A DNA stretch of 64,000 bases from Ooceraea biroi (GCF_003672135.1 NC_039509.1:9682663-9746662), one strand, 5' to 3'; positions 11,201 to 23,979 are shown, numbered from the stretch's first letter. Made by a program: numbers and translations. Notes: generated from the letters alone by a model not told the origin.

Positions 11201-12320
11201 CTCGAGAGGGTAGGTTCTCCCGAGATTAAGATCTAAATTATAAGGCAGGGTCGAGGCGAGCAAGTAAAGCCATCAAAAGTGGGAAAAGGGTCCGGTAGGC
11301 TCGGCCTTCAGTGAGAGGAGGAGCGAAACTACAACCGAGAGGGTGAGCTGGAAGAACGGCCGAACAGTGGCCTCGAACCTCTCGCGCAAGAAGGACGAGG
11401 AGGGTCGTGGCGTTTGCGCCGGCGGTCGTTGAGGAAAGGGTGCGTTGAGGGGGTGGGTGGTTGGCCCGGATGGTAGGGATGGAAATGTGTAGGTGGTGGT
11501 GTACCAGTACCGGGTGGGGGTGGACAGGGAAAGGCATGGAATTGGCGGAGGCAGTCAGTGGCTCGCCGCGCGCCTCAACGACGCATAGACGTCGGTGTCG
11601 ACTTTTTCTACTTGCCGAGCGTGTCGTCCGACCAACGCGACGGCTCTTCCACTTTTCCTGCCGCCGGTGATCGTCCGTGTTTGCCACGGCGCGAAGGAAG
11701 CCGTTCGCCGACGAGAACACGGCAATCCACGGCATCGGCGACCCGTCGCTTTTGCACCTGCCACTCGCGCGTTTCGTCGTTGGTGTCTCCTTTTTTGCGT
11801 GTGCACATTTTTCTTCGAGTCGCGTCATGTCGACGAAGAATTCCCGTGCGACGACGAGACGTGAACGCTAATCCGACGGGACGGGCTTCAGGGTGGATGG
11901 CGCGTATGTGTCTCGAACGAGCGCAGAATCCCTAGCGAGGACCCCTCGGCCTTGATGGAACGTCTCGTTCGATCTTTCAGTTTTGTCGCGATCGAACGGC
12001 GATCTTTGCTCGTTGAGTGTGTTGAAAGGCGCTCTGACGTTGCGCTTCGTGATCAGTGAAAAAGATTGGAGATTAATATGTATCATCGTGTGTGAATTGT
12101 TTGTGCTGATGCGTGCCGAGCGGACATGTAACTCGAATTTCTTGAGGGAAATAGCGTCGCTCTCATCGGGGAAACTCATTCCCTGTGTGCAAAAATCGAT
12201 ACGGAAAATTAAAGAGAAGTAGTTCTCGATAGCCTCGTGGATTCCAGCAAAGCGGTTCGTCGCATCTCGAGGCTCGATCCAATCTCGAGACGACAAATTA
12301 ACGCAGTGATGTTAGTGTGA
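11200..12320. promoter_or_regulatory. GC/CpG-rich island, possible promoter or 5' exon region
   Basis: This kilobase is clearly richer in G+C and CpG than its surroundings, and long frames are open in several phases on both strands (11238-11828 minus, 11558-11935 plus, 11868-12296 minus). The translations are Arg/Pro/Ser-rich and mutually overlapping, which argues against coding. In insect genomes such islands often mark promoters and 5'-UTR exons. No core promoter motif is decisive and no linked coding exon was identified, so this is inference. Confidence 0.25.
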
Positions 12321-15300
12321 GGAAAAGGGAGTGCTAGAGAGGAATTTTTCTTAGTCGCGCGGCACCTGGATAGCGAGCGAAAGGGCACCGATTTCTCGTT
12401 GATAATTGGTGCACTTGGCTCGCGTGTAACGAGAGTATCAAAAGAAAGGTAACGTAAATGAAAGCGAGGCGTGCTAGAGGAGAATTTTTCCCTCGTTGCG
12501 ACGATTTACCACGAGCGGGTTTTGCATACGTAAAACGATCGGTCATTGAAGCTGCTGGCAATTGCTCCGACGTGAGAAGTAAGGCATCGTTGGGCTTTAA
12601 TTGAAATGCGAAACATCGTGAATGAGTCAATACGCGTTGAATGCTAGGGGCAGGGATATAAACGAACGCTGTTGTTTTCATACGCGTCAAGGGAATTGTA
12701 TTATTTAAACGTTGTACATTTTGATAAAGAAAAATAGAAAAAGTGTGCTCCTCATAAAATGGAACATAAAATGACGTGAATTAAAATGACCATTTCTACT
12801 TAACGTTCCCACAGCAATTAATTTATTTCTAATTGTGCATAATCAAAATCTGGAATTCAATTCAAACCATGCTTTATACATAAAGTTAATAGTTTAATGC
12901 GCTGACGTAACGACACCGCAAATGTTCCCCAAATACGCTAAATCACGGGAGCGCATTTACTCGGAAATTGATGGCATGGTACTCGTTACGATTACGTTCT
13001 ACATATGACTCTTCTTCCGTTTTTAATTGTACCATATAAATCTGTCTTTGCAAACCTCTGTTCTTGCTCGTGACTCACATTTTTAGCGCGTCCACGGGTA
13101 AAGGGTAACTCGGCGCTTTACGTAGCGGAAAGACGATTAAAGCACATTCGCGATTCTCCCGGATTCACGTTAAATTCAATCGCCTTATCTTAATCGTTTA
13201 ATAATCAGACTACGAGTGAAACACTCATATCCAACGACCGATAACGCGCTCGTGCAGTAATTACGCGATTCCGGACGCGCCAGAACATTCAACACATCAC
13301 GCGATCGCGGATGTTTGTCCTCGTGAATTATTGTTCCCATGACGCTACTTGCACGCCGACGATTTAGATACGATGCCATGCATATCGAGAAAAAGAGAAA
13401 GAAGAAGAGGAAGAAGAAACTGTTACTTCCGGATGTAAACTGTTGCAGCACGAACGTAATGGGATTGCGACTGCGCGCGCGCTTATATCCTTTCCTCCGT
13501 GTACCGTGTCGAAAGTTAAGCGAATTCTCGCAACAATGTACGAGAAAATAGACGAAGCACGAGTAAGAAACCGTCGCCCTTTGTTTTCGTGACTTGTACG
13601 AGTGCAGCGCCTTTGTTTCGCGCCAACGAAAAGAAAAATCATGGCCGAAAGCTCGAACTATCTTCATGGGACGCATGGGAAAATGGACGCGCGCGTAAAT
13701 GTACCTCTTGTAAACCTAAATTTATTGCAATTACGAGATGAACTGAGGAAAGTGTCTAATCCAGTTTGCGCTAGGAGAAGGATTTGCAATTTTTTTGCAC
13801 ATATTTACGAATAATTATAAATAAATGCGAAATTGCGTTGTTATCTCATAAACTATGATGCTACTAGAAACTGTCATATTTTTTTTGCACAATGCATTAT
13901 GCTATCTCAGACAAGTATTACTGGACGTAAAAACTCAGAAAATTTGTTTTTGCATTTGGTAGGCAACTTTTGATGTGTAATGTCCGAGCTAATAGTGTTC
14001 TTAATGAGCAAATGAGGTAAACGGAGCTCCTGCGGTATGTCCGATAAAGCTGAAATAGCGCGGTTATAAACGTGCAATGATGCTGCCCTTTATCAGTCGC
14101 AATAAATCGGATTGCCTGAGGAAAATCGTCGACATTTATGAAAAAAGCTATCGCGGTTTCTCAAGCAGGAAAAGAACGAAAAAAACGAGAGGCCAGGAAG
14201 CTAGGAATAAAAAAAGGAAAAGGAGGAAAATTTCTCTTAGTAGCTGTCATTTTCTCTGGCGAATATTATATCCGGCAGTCTCGTCACGCGTGCGATCGAA
14301 CGGACGTGTTCGATGGACACGATTGGTCGATGTAACGACTTTTATGGCCGACTCTCGGAAGAACGATCAGCCAAATAAATTGCTGGCGTACGCGATAAAA
14401 AAACGTCTGGATCCAGCGGCGGGGAGACGAGAACAAAAATAAAAGACCGCTAGAGTATCGGGTGGGCGAATTCGCCGGGACAGGGGGGGAGGAGACAGCA
14501 CACAGAGAGATATCGCAGTCGGGGCGAGTTTGGTAAAGTTGACGGGCGATATTACGGGGCGGGCGTGAAAAACGAGCGGGGCATAAAAAAATATCACCTC
14601 GGATCCCTTTTGTCCGCCCCTGCGATCGAGGTCGCCGGGTCAGCCACTTGATAAAAGCGCGAGAAAAGAAAACGCGGCGGCGGCGTCCCTTATGCTCGCC
14701 GTTCCAAATGCGGGACAGACTGACAGACCGACGTTGGTAACTCGGCGTACCGTATCGAACTATGGCAAAGCCGTGATAATGATAACGATAATGCGATTCA
14801 AGTGACTAACGAAAATGAAATTACGTGGGATCGCGTCGTTAATGCGCTTGGGGCAGATTCGTCACTTGCTGATATTGCATTCATGATATATCATATTATA
14901 TCAGAGCGCGCGTTATTCCTTTATGTGCCGTTCGCCAAGCGCTCGACGGAAGACTACTCGGCGCCGTAAATACGCACATACGTACAATTAAACTAATTGC
15001 ACAGCGCTAACGCACAGAACCTTGCTTCATTATAGCGTTGGATAATTCTGGCCGACCACACATCCGCACTTAATCGAATATTGCCTTTATAACGTTGCGT
15101 TGCTCTAATTCAGCGCGTTTCACGAATTATCAGTTTATACTCCGACACGTATGTGCCCGTACACGAACACTATTTTACATTTACGTATATCGTATGCGAA
15201 AAATAGTCGATGCAGTGTCGTGCGACCGACACTTCATCTGCATTCCGAGAAAAAAAATGTTTCGACGAAGTATCGTTGCAATATTTATCTCGCTTTTCGA

Positions 15301-16011
15301 TGGTACTACAGGTGCTACCGAATATAAACAAATTTTCATGCAAAAATTTTTAACAATTGCGTTCGCAGCAATCTCGACGCGGGAAAAGTATTAATTGAAT
15401 GAATAGAATTTTGTTTCTCTATTTGTTATTTCTCTATTTGTCTCGATTCTGTTGGAAGGAACGTGGACGCACTATCCGCGCAATGATGTTCAGTTGATAT
15501 CAACTGGAGAAGTGATTATTCGCGTCGTCGTGGTCGCAGTCTCGGAACATCGATATAGATGAGTAAGAGACCAGAGAACGGAGAAAGGAGGAGAGATGCT
15601 AACGAGAATATTCATTCAATTCCATCTTATCATCGAGCTGGATTAGAGGTATTAGCGGAAAATGTCGCCGGTCTCTAACAAGCCGCGATTAGAGCTTCCT
15701 CCGCATTCTGCTCGCCATGATGCCATCCTTCGAATTGGGCCTCGTTATCCACGCTTCAATATCTTGCGGTTGGCTAATACAAATACATACGTACATGCGG
15801 CGGCGCAGCCTGGGGAACTAATTCCGTGTTCGTTGGTTCGCCACAAACGCGCAATCCGGAGGAGCCGATATTCGGAGGATATGCAAATCACTGATCGACC
15901 GTCAATTTTCGCACGAAAATCGGCAAACAGTTTGCCGAGTCCGCCGAGGTGCTTTGTGCCTCGCTGAATATCCTCGTCGACGTAGTTTGCACAAAACAGC
16001 CGAGAAAGATA
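12321..16011. other. Mixed-composition block, no gene recognised
   Basis: Alternates AT-rich and GC-rich patches. A purine run near 13389-13420 produces the Lys-rich or Phe/Ser-rich frames at 13185-13676 on opposite strands. Frames at 14077-14442, 15095-15394 and 15662-15967 lack family signatures. No tRNA, transposon end or splice-supported exon was found. Confidence 0.5.
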
Positions 16012-16480
16012 TATATATATATATATACAGGGTGAGACATTTTAATGTACCACCCCTAAAAACTTATTTGTTTTTAATTTGAGAACAAAATGTTTCAGAC
16101 AACAGTTGTATGGCTTCGAGGGGGCAAGATGATGATATTATCAATTTAATTGTAAATGACGCCACTTTAGCGATTTCATCATGGCGGCCATTTTTTTAAA
16201 TGGAAGGCGATTTTACTCTCGAAGTAAAAGTTGTAGCCGACAATGAGACGAATACAACGGTTTTTTGTTTTTTGCAATTGGACCATTTTTCAGTGAGTTA
16301 CAGCGTTTCAAAATTTATAACGTCTCTCCATGGTCCGTGATAATGAGAAATAGGGAGTCCATTTTACAAAAAAAAGTTAACCTTCACATAACCTTGACAG
16401 GTGCACCCGTTCTATCTACTATCCTACTTTTAGCGCTACCCAGGAACAACGGCGTGGACGTAGTTAGGTTTCTGTTCTCT

Positions 16481-16690
16481 TCGGGGTGCTTGATTAACGC
16501 GAGTCCCCTAGCCTCTCGCGATTCGGGGTGCTTGATTAACGCGAGTTCCCTAGCCTCTCGCGATTCGGGGTGCTTGATTAACGCGACTCCCCTAGCCTCT
16601 CGCGATTCAGGGTGCTTGATTAACGCGAGTCCCCTAGCCTCTCGCGATTCGGGGTGCTTGATTAACGTGAGTCCCCTTGTCTCTCACGCC
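16481..16690. repeat. Five tandem 42-bp repeats inside the mariner element
   Basis: Copies start at 16481, 16523, 16565, 16607 and 16649. Each begins TCGGGGTGCTTGATTAACGC and differs by only a few bases; the fifth is the most diverged. The period is a multiple of three, so the plus strand reads as a repeated 14-residue peptide, which is a shadow. The array lies just beyond the transposase stop codon. Confidence 0.95.
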
Positions 16691-16701
16691 CACGTAAAGT
16701 C

Positions 16702-17757
16702 TTATTGCAAGTGTTCAAATACACCTCCATTTTCATCGATACATTGTATCACGCGTAATCGAAAATTGTTTTCGACTCTTTGCAGTGTACCGTCAGTGAT
16801 ACCTTGGAAAGCGCGTTTAATTCGCAGTTTCATGTCTGCCATAGTTGTTGGTTGTGTCGCAAACACCTTTTCCTTGACATAACCCCACAGGAAAAAGTCC
16901 ATAGGCGTGAGAGCAGGAGATCTTGCTGGCCACTCATGGGTTCGACTACCCATTCCAATCCACTTTCTATGGAATTTTTCGTTGAGGTATGTGGTGATCA
17001 AGCGACTCCTATGGGCAGCAGCACCCTCTTGCTGCCACCACATCCTACGACGAGTGTAGAGATCTACATTTTCGAGGAGATTTGGCAACTCATTTTGCAT
17101 AAATCGCAAGTAGGTTTCCCTATTTAAATGGCCTTCGAAAAAGTGAGGTCCAATTACATGGGTCCCGATAATGCCACCCCAAACATTAATCGACCATTGG
17201 TGCTGGTATTCCACGCTCCGCTGCCATTGTGGATTGTTATTAGACCAATAATGGCAACTGTGTTGGTTCAGTCCTCCTCGGTTGGTAAATGTTGCTTCAT
17301 CTGTAAACAGGACGTGCATGAAGAAATATGGGTCTCTCCGATATTGATTTCTAGCCCAGTTGCAAAATTGAAGCCTACGGTTAAAGTCTCCAGCTTGGAG
17401 CTGCTGTGTCAAAACAATGTGGTAGGGGTGGAATTTTACAAATCTCAATACTCGACTTACTGTCTTTTGTGGGATACCATGTTCGTTTTCAATATTCCTT
17501 GTCGAGATGTTGGGGTTTAGTTCAACTGCTGCCAGCGTCACCAGAATGTTATTTTCTTTTGGGCCAGTCTTTCTCCTGTTACGTTTTAAATGACCCTGTT
17601 GAGCACGGCGAAGCAATAATTTCATAGTCTTGCGCGTCGGGTGTCGTCTGTCGGTAAACCTAGCGGCATACACCCTTTGCGCTGCTTTCAAGTTGTCATT
17701 GCACAATCCGACTATTTTTATCATATCGACTATTTCCGCTGGGCTATAATCCCCCAT
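16702..17757 (-). CDS. Mariner-type transposase, unbroken frame but catalytic residues altered
   Basis: 351 aa, the normal length for IS630/Tc1/mariner transposases, which cut and paste their element at TA. The N-terminal 110 residues have the usual helix-turn-helix pattern (KAAQRVYAARF, then ISTRNIENEHGIPQKTVSRVL). The catalytic domain shows FTDEATF with Asp153, then QQEGAAAH where the family has QQDGAPAH (Asp to Glu at 244), then WPARSPALTPMDFFLWGY where the family has SPDL (Asp to Ala at 282). The spacing between the last two is 37 residues. Two of three metal-binding positions therefore look lost, so activity is doubtful although the frame is intact. Long plus-strand frames here (16265-16882, 17128-17520) are shadows. 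Confidence 0.9.
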   Translation of the reverse strand: MGDYSPAEIVDMIKIVGLCNDNLKAAQRVYAARFTDRRHPTRKTMKLLLRRAQQGHLKRNRRKTGPKENNILVTLAAVELNPNISTRNIENEHGIPQKTVSRVLRFVKFHPYHIVLTQQLQAGDFNRRLQFCNWARNQYRRDPYFFMHVLFTDEATFTNRGGLNQHSCHYWSNNNPQWQRSVEYQHQWSINVWGGIIGTHVIGPHFFEGHLNRETYLRFMQNELPNLLENVDLYTRRRMWWQQEGAAAHRSRLITTYLNEKFHRKWIGMGSRTHEWPARSPALTPMDFFLWGYVKEKVFATQPTTMADMKLRIKRAFQGITDGTLQRVENNFRLRVIQCIDENGGVFEHLQ

Positions 17758-18182
17758 AATTAATAATAGAATGAATAACCGACAATTTCATTGGGAGTGT
17801 AATCAGCCATCTCAAAACCTGTCTCACCAAGAAGTGATGAGAAGCCGAATGCGGGCCACTAAAGTACGCAAGGCACGGACCATGGAGAGACGCTATAAAC
17901 TTTGAAACGCTGTAACTCACTGAAAAATGGCCCAATTGCAAAAAACAAAAAACCGTTGTATTCGTCTAATTGTCAGCTACAACTTTTACTTCGAGAGAAA
18001 AATCGCCTTCCATGTATAAAAATGGCCGCTATGATATCTCTAAAGTGGCGCCATCTACAATTAAATTGATAATATCATCATCTTACCCCCTCGAAACCAT
18101 ACAACTTTTGTCTGAAACATTTTGTTTTCAAATTAAAAACAAATAAGTTTTTAGGGGTGGTACATTAAAATGACTCACGCTG

Positions 18183-21100
18183 TATATATATCTTCCTCCT
18201 TTCTCCTTTTTTGTCTCCTTCTCTTTCTCAGCGTAAAAGCATCATTAAGTGGTTGAATACAGTCGTGAAACGCAATGAATTTCCAAAAAGACTATGCCTC
18301 ATTATTTGCCAAGCGAAGCTTCTCTCTCCCTCTTTCTACTGCAGCTCCGCTTCGCATTTCCTTCCGAACGGCGAGTACGTATGTAAATTAAATTAAAAGA
18401 TCTATATGTATGTCTCTCACGATCGCTGCACGTGTGAAGGCAACTCTCTCGGAAATGTATGTACATAATATATTAGAATTTCCTCGATCTTCTCGTCTTG
18501 TCTCACTGTCCTGTTCCCGTTGGACGAGATCAATTTGGAGTTGAGTGGTGAAAAAAGTTTCTGATTATTCGCTTGCTTTTTCGTATCGCGACGCCGCATC
18601 GCGTATAATGCAATAATCTCTATCAATGCAGAATGAGACCTGTGTTGGAGTCGGGAGTATGCCGGAGATTGAACCGCGGCTGAATGAGATCCATGTTCGT
18701 GAGACGAGTTTACTCAACAAACAACCAATCAGAATGCTACCCTCCCACGACTGGTTTAAAAAGTTAATCCGTCAAAAGCAATTCCGTTTCTCTGTTCCCG
18801 TCAGAGCACATCCCCCTCCGTAAACTTCCAATCGATTCCGTGCCGCGTCAGAGAAAGTTAAATATTTATCAACCTGCCGGACGGAAAACGCGTTATTTAA
18901 ATGGAACGTTCCCTAAACAGATTGACTGGAGCACAGCAGCGGCGGACGCATGTTTTAACGCGTGTGCGTGCACTGTATGCGGGCGGAAACGTTCCATGTC
19001 CGCGAAATGTTCACGCGACGTCACGTCGAATCTGTCACGAATCAAGAGAAACAGGTCAATTTGATGAAGGTTGAACAACAACCAGATTGTATCGACAAGA
19101 GACTCATGTGTATGATTTTTGCAGCTATTGTATAATGACGCGAGCGTACGTGTTTCAACGTACGTGTCTCTGATTTCGCACTCGTGTTACGTCAAGCAAG
19201 TCAATCTGGAGTATCACTTACAGCTCCCTTAGACAGGGAAATTACGTTCTAAGCCTCCTAATGGAAGCCTGAGAACGCGGATCTCTCATAATCGACTTTG
19301 TCGCCTGGGATTTCCGCAGACCTGAAGGCGAGGATAAATTTGTAAAGTTAATCCGACAAATTTCGCGAGCAACGAGGCCGGAATTTGCAAATTTGAACCG
19401 CCCGAGTTTCACGAGGACCGTAATTATCCCTGCCGGAGCGTCAAGACTGATTACAATAGCCCCGCGGTGTCTCTAATTCAAGCGGATCACCTCGAAGGAA
19501 ATACCACTTGACTGCAAAGACGACTTGGTCGTTCGCTAATATCGCAGCATCCCTTTTAAATCATCTCTCGAATCGTTCGTACGCTCCATTATTCCGCGAC
19601 CATGAAAAAGAATCGTCGAGTAAAGGTAACATCGCGTGATAAAAGTCTCGGTTCCTCCTCTCCTTCCTCCTGTAACATATGCGCGTTCCCGACATTGTTG
19701 ACTTCGTATACGGTCCCGGAATTATTTAAACCGCGTTCGGGCGAACGTTTCTCCAATTGAACGATCTCTTTCCCATTGTAAATTTTTTGCGAATAATGTA
19801 TACGTCGTGCCAACGGAATATTCAACGTCACGCGGGCCTGGGAGATCGGAACTTTCGTCATATCCTACCGAGAGCTGCGACTTACGGGACGGACAAGAGG
19901 CGGGCCGGAAAAATCCTGGAAAGAATGCGGAAGAGATGAGAGACGGCAAGCGGACGAGTCAGAGAGGCGAGGAGAGAAGGAGAGGGAAGAAAGGGAACAG
20001 GGGAATAACGAGAAGCGAGGAAACAGGGAATGGAGATGAAAGAGCCGAATGAAAAAGAGTGTCTCGTGCACTCTAGAGACAACCAAGGAAGAAAGATGTC
20101 TCCGACATGCTCGAGCAGCAGCGGCGGCGACGACGACGGCGGCGAACCCGGAGCTTCTAAATTCCGCGAGCTTCCGCAGAATTGCGCGAGTAGGAGAAGT
20201 GCGGTACGTGTTCGAGTGCGTTCGTGTGCTTGTTCGTCATTTTTGCTTTCGCGGAAAGGTCGCTTTAATTAAATGTTTGCCGTCGGACGTGGGATGTCGT
20301 CGCGAGAATTACGGTGCGTGTGGATACTCTCGTTACGGATACGCCGGCGGATACGTACGTTTTCCCGACGATATTTGAGAGTGCACGTGTCTCTCAAATA
20401 GTTCTCCAAAGATACACAGACGGTCCCAGAAGTCATTTACCGCAGCCGTAGATCTTGCGATAAATTCTAAACTGAAATACGCGCAAGCGAAATTGAACGA
20501 ATTTCGGTGCACGTTGTATAAACTGTAGCGTTTCACTCGGGGAATAGTAATGTTTGAAAGTTGGACAATCTTCAGACAACCTTTAGGGCATGCAGAATAA
20601 CTGTCAATCATCATTCGCCGATCACGCGGAATGTCTTTTCAAAATAAAGGAACGAATTCTTTTTACTCTTTTTCTTAACAATGTTCTTTTCGTGTCGCGC
20701 AAAAGTGCAGAGCCAAGTCAGAGCGACATTGATCGCGTTCGTTCTTGTTTCCAGATATCCCTTTCTCGATATAGGCTCTTGATTGAAAACCCTTCGGTTC
20801 GTTCGTTCGATGGATCGCGGAAAGGCATCCGGTCAGGACAGGGTGACACGCCGGCGAGCGCGTTTCCGATATTTCGTGCGACTTGGTACTCTCTTTTCGG
20901 ACAGACGCGGTCGACACAAACGTCGACGTTCTTTTCGCTTGGCTGACACGGAACCACGTTTCATCCCGCAGGAATCTCCGTCAGAAACCTCCGTCAGGAA
21001 CCTTGGCGACGATATTCCTGAAAATGTATGGTAACCGCATGCGCGCGGTTTGGAAAGAGACGGGACACTACTTCGGAAACAAGAATCCGCCGGCAGATTT

Positions 21101-21602
21101 GTTTGCGGATTTAATTTGTGATTTAGATCGCGGAAGATATTTATGGTCCCCGCCCCGTGTCGATATTCCTGGGACACCCGTTCCCGTATTTGCATGACGG
21201 GATGAATAAATACGAGAGCAGGCTTCCGCGCACGTCGCGCCACGGATAACCCTGGCCGTTTTTCTCGTGAATTCTAGCGCGCAGGGATAAATATGAATGA
21301 ACGCGCAAAGCGACGAGAAAATTAAATTTATAAATTGCAGGGCACACGCTTCCACCGACCACCGTCAAGAAAGTTGACGTAATTGTAAACGTTACAGTTG
21401 GATGCAGTCGGACGCAATTATCTCACTTGGACGTGTAGATTCAAATTTAGATGTTAGACGTATAAACATGTTAAAAATTCCTGCAAATATCGATGTTTAT
21501 AATCGTGCAATTCTCATACACGCATCTGCGATAACGAAGCGTCGTTTTTACAGCAGCACGTTTTTTAGGTATGAGCTGGGCTCATCGATTCAAGCAAATT
21601 AT
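18183..21602. other. Intergenic or intronic block, no gene recognised
   Basis: Mixed composition with a GC-rich part at about 19.9-21.2 kb, including a CAGCAGCGGCGGCGACGACG-type run near 20115. Overlapping frames on both strands (20049-20378, 20833-21243 and others) have no family signature. Confidence 0.5.
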
Positions 21603-21606
21603 TTAA

Positions 21607-21937
21607 CTCTTTGAAGCATAGTGTATGTATGTATGTGCATAGTATGAAAAATATGGTATGAAACTTTTTTACTGCTTGAATACATGGTGCATGGTGGGAC
21701 GTTATTCATACCACCTTTAAATCGTGAAATTACTAGAAGCACAGAGGTTTACATTCTGTCCTATTTAATATAGTTGGAGACTCTACCAACAGATGTCAGA
21801 TGTCAATTATTTTTGGTTTTATTATTTTGTGTAATTTTGTATTCCAAATAATTAAAACTATTTTATCACATTTTATATAAATAAAATTTCTATGCAACTA
21901 AAAATTTTGTTTTTGTAAAATCCTATGCTTCAAAGAG
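21607..21937. mobile_element. piggyBac-like MITE (331 bp) between TTAA duplications
   Basis: Ends CTCTTTGAAGCATAG and its exact inverse (15 bp) are flanked on both sides by TTAA (21603-21606 and 21938-21941). TTAA targeting is diagnostic of piggyBac-type transposition. The interior is AT-rich with no coding capacity. Confidence 0.85.
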
Positions 21938-21941
21938 TTAA

Positions 21942-23636
21942 TCTAGAACACAGCAATACGCAGTAATACGCAACGAGTGGAGAATGTAAAAACGCCACGA
22001 ACCCAACAAACTTTCTTTACGTAAATGGCGGATTCGCATATCCCTCTGACATTTTTTTACGGAAGCTTCTTCCTCTTTAATGTTACGAGCTGACACTGCC
22101 CGGAGTTTTCAAAGTTCGTCCCTCGCGCGTCTCGTTTCACGTCGAAGCCACCGAGATTGCGACCGAGATGGCGGCGTGCTGTAAAGCCAAGTTTAATAAC
22201 ATTTCTATAAAACATGCTTCGCGCAGGAAAGTTTGTAATAATATTTACCTCGCGTTGTAAGTTTAATTTATGTCGTATGCAGAGCGGTCGCCGTTTCCTT
22301 GAGCGTTTCGTCACGTCGCGCGATGTGAACTTTGATGCTGGCTTCTCAATCTACTGAGGTGATTAAAGCGCGTGATTAAACACGCCGACGCATATTTCCT
22401 TCAATTACCGCAGCCGAACGCGCAGCTGATGATTGCAACTGCCTGCCAACTTCTCGCGTTCACTCGATTCCGCTGATTACCGCGGATAGACCATGTACAG
22501 ATCACTTTCTCCCAACACTATCGATTCGCGACTGACCAGCACACCGCTGGCGAAATCAGCGGACCGACAGATTCAATTGCGTTCAGCCGAACCTTTGTTT
22601 CTTTTTCTCTCCCTCTTTTTGCACGGCTAACCGCACAAGCCCGACGAGAGTTTTATCGTCGTCGCGCACGTTGTTCCGGCTGAAACGTGTACCGTGTCGA
22701 GAACACTCTGGCTTTATTGGACGAAATCCATATCGACATCGGGGCAGTGCAGTCGGGGGTGGAACGGTGCGATGTGTCCTCCGGGTACCACCGTACGACG
22801 CAGGATCCGGCCTGCTTGCCTAATGGTCAAGCAACGCCGGTTTCCGGTGTTTCCGCGGCGGATATCAGCCGCGGGTGACGATCGGACACAGCGTCAAGCC
22901 GTGTTCGACAACCAGCAGTGATCCAGTCTAATCTCTTTAGTTCGATACGCCGTGGGACGATGCAACTGCAAGTTTGCGACTTGTTTCGCATTATCGCCTA
23001 TAAGCTCGGCGATTACGAACGCTTACAAACGCGCGGATACGTCACGAGCACTCGTATTTCGCAGTTCATGTACGGGCGATCAATTTATCGGCCACGTACC
23101 GAGCAATATTATTTAAAAGTATTGCATTATCTGGATATTGATTGAGAATATTTCGTCACAGTGTTCGTCATGCTTTTGCCGGGCGTTGCAATAATCAATG
23201 TGAGCCGCATCGACATACTTCCGGCGACGCAAGAGTATCACCCCTGTGTGGAACCGCTTTTATCATTTTTTTTAGTGCTACAGATACGCGAGCCGCCGGT
23301 GTAGTCGGGGTGCTTTACGATATCGTTAAAAGCCACCCTATCTGCCGCGAACGCATATGGCGTCCTGAAAATATCGCGGCTCGCGCGCAAGCTTCAAATT
23401 TACGCGCCGAAGACAACGACACGCGTTTCCATGATCTTTCCCGTTCGCTTGAGTAATATTTTCTATCGCGGTACTTTATCTTGATTGGATACTGCACGCG
23501 CACGTAAATCTTAATAAGAAAAAACAAAACACGGAAGATATGCATTGACGTAAGTCACGTTGCACGCTAGTTTTTGCATCCGTAGCCGTAAATTTATTTG
23601 GAAGAATGTGTGCGACACGACGTATCGCGGTATCTC
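21942..23636. other. Intergenic or intronic block, no gene recognised
   Basis: CpG-rich stretches alternate with AT-rich ones. The frames at 22687-22921 and 22918-23145 are open but unrecognised, and I find no splice-supported exon. Confidence 0.5.
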
Positions 23637-23639
23637 TTA

Positions 23640-23979
23640 AGCCCGTTTTAGACTGTGACAATACATTGCACTAGATTGACGCAATTTTTTGAGCAATTGT
23701 TTGCTGCAAGAATTGCTTGGCGTTAAATTGTATTGTGTTTTATACTGTACATTTTATTTGACGCAAGATTTGCGCAATATGCAATAAATACAAACTGAAA
23801 ACATGGAAGAACGTATGGCATTACGTAGAAAAGAGCATAGTTTGGAGATGAATTGGTTTTTAAGTTTGAACAGTTTTAAGAACGCGTGACAACTAGCCTG
23901 TGCCGCAATTTTGCTGCTGCGAAGGTTGCAAAGGGAGCTGCAGCTTCTCGCGTTGCAATTACTGCGAAGACTACGATAA
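23640..23979 (+). mobile_element. Truncated PIF/Harbinger-like element
   Basis: Begins AGCCCGTTTTAGACT after a TTA and is closely similar for about 180 bases to the inverted right end of the element at 35175-35962. It lacks a recognisable opposite terminus. From 23803 a frame runs 58 codons to TAA at 23977, with one internal TGA at 23887. It reads MEERMALRRK and then a Leu/Arg-rich stretch. Family assignment rests on the end sequence and the TTA target of the related copy; the peptide itself is not recognised. Confidence 0.6.

Larger units (their letters stand above)
16028..18182 (-). mobile_element. Tc1/mariner-superfamily transposon, full length (2,155 bp)
   Basis: The ends CAGGGTGAGACATTTTAATG and its inverted near-copy (reading CAGCGTGAGTCATTTTAATG from the right) border an element inserted into a TA run, so the duplication is TA. 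The terminal inverted repeats are long: 16028-16339 and 17874-18182, about 310 bases, diverged at scattered positions. One transposase reading frame lies on the minus strand, and a 42-bp tandem array sits between its stop codon and the left repeat. The structure is complete but the arms are no longer identical, indicating an old insertion. Confidence 0.93.

Noticed and set aside
11238..11828. 196-aa minus-strand frame in the GC-rich island
   Set aside because: Several overlapping frames are open on both strands, and the translation is Arg/Pro/Ala-rich without domain character. Best explained by high GC and few stop codons.
16265..16882. 205-aa plus-strand frame with a repeated 14-residue peptide
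   Set aside because: It is the 42-bp tandem array plus the antisense of the mariner transposase read in an open phase, with no independent coding evidence.
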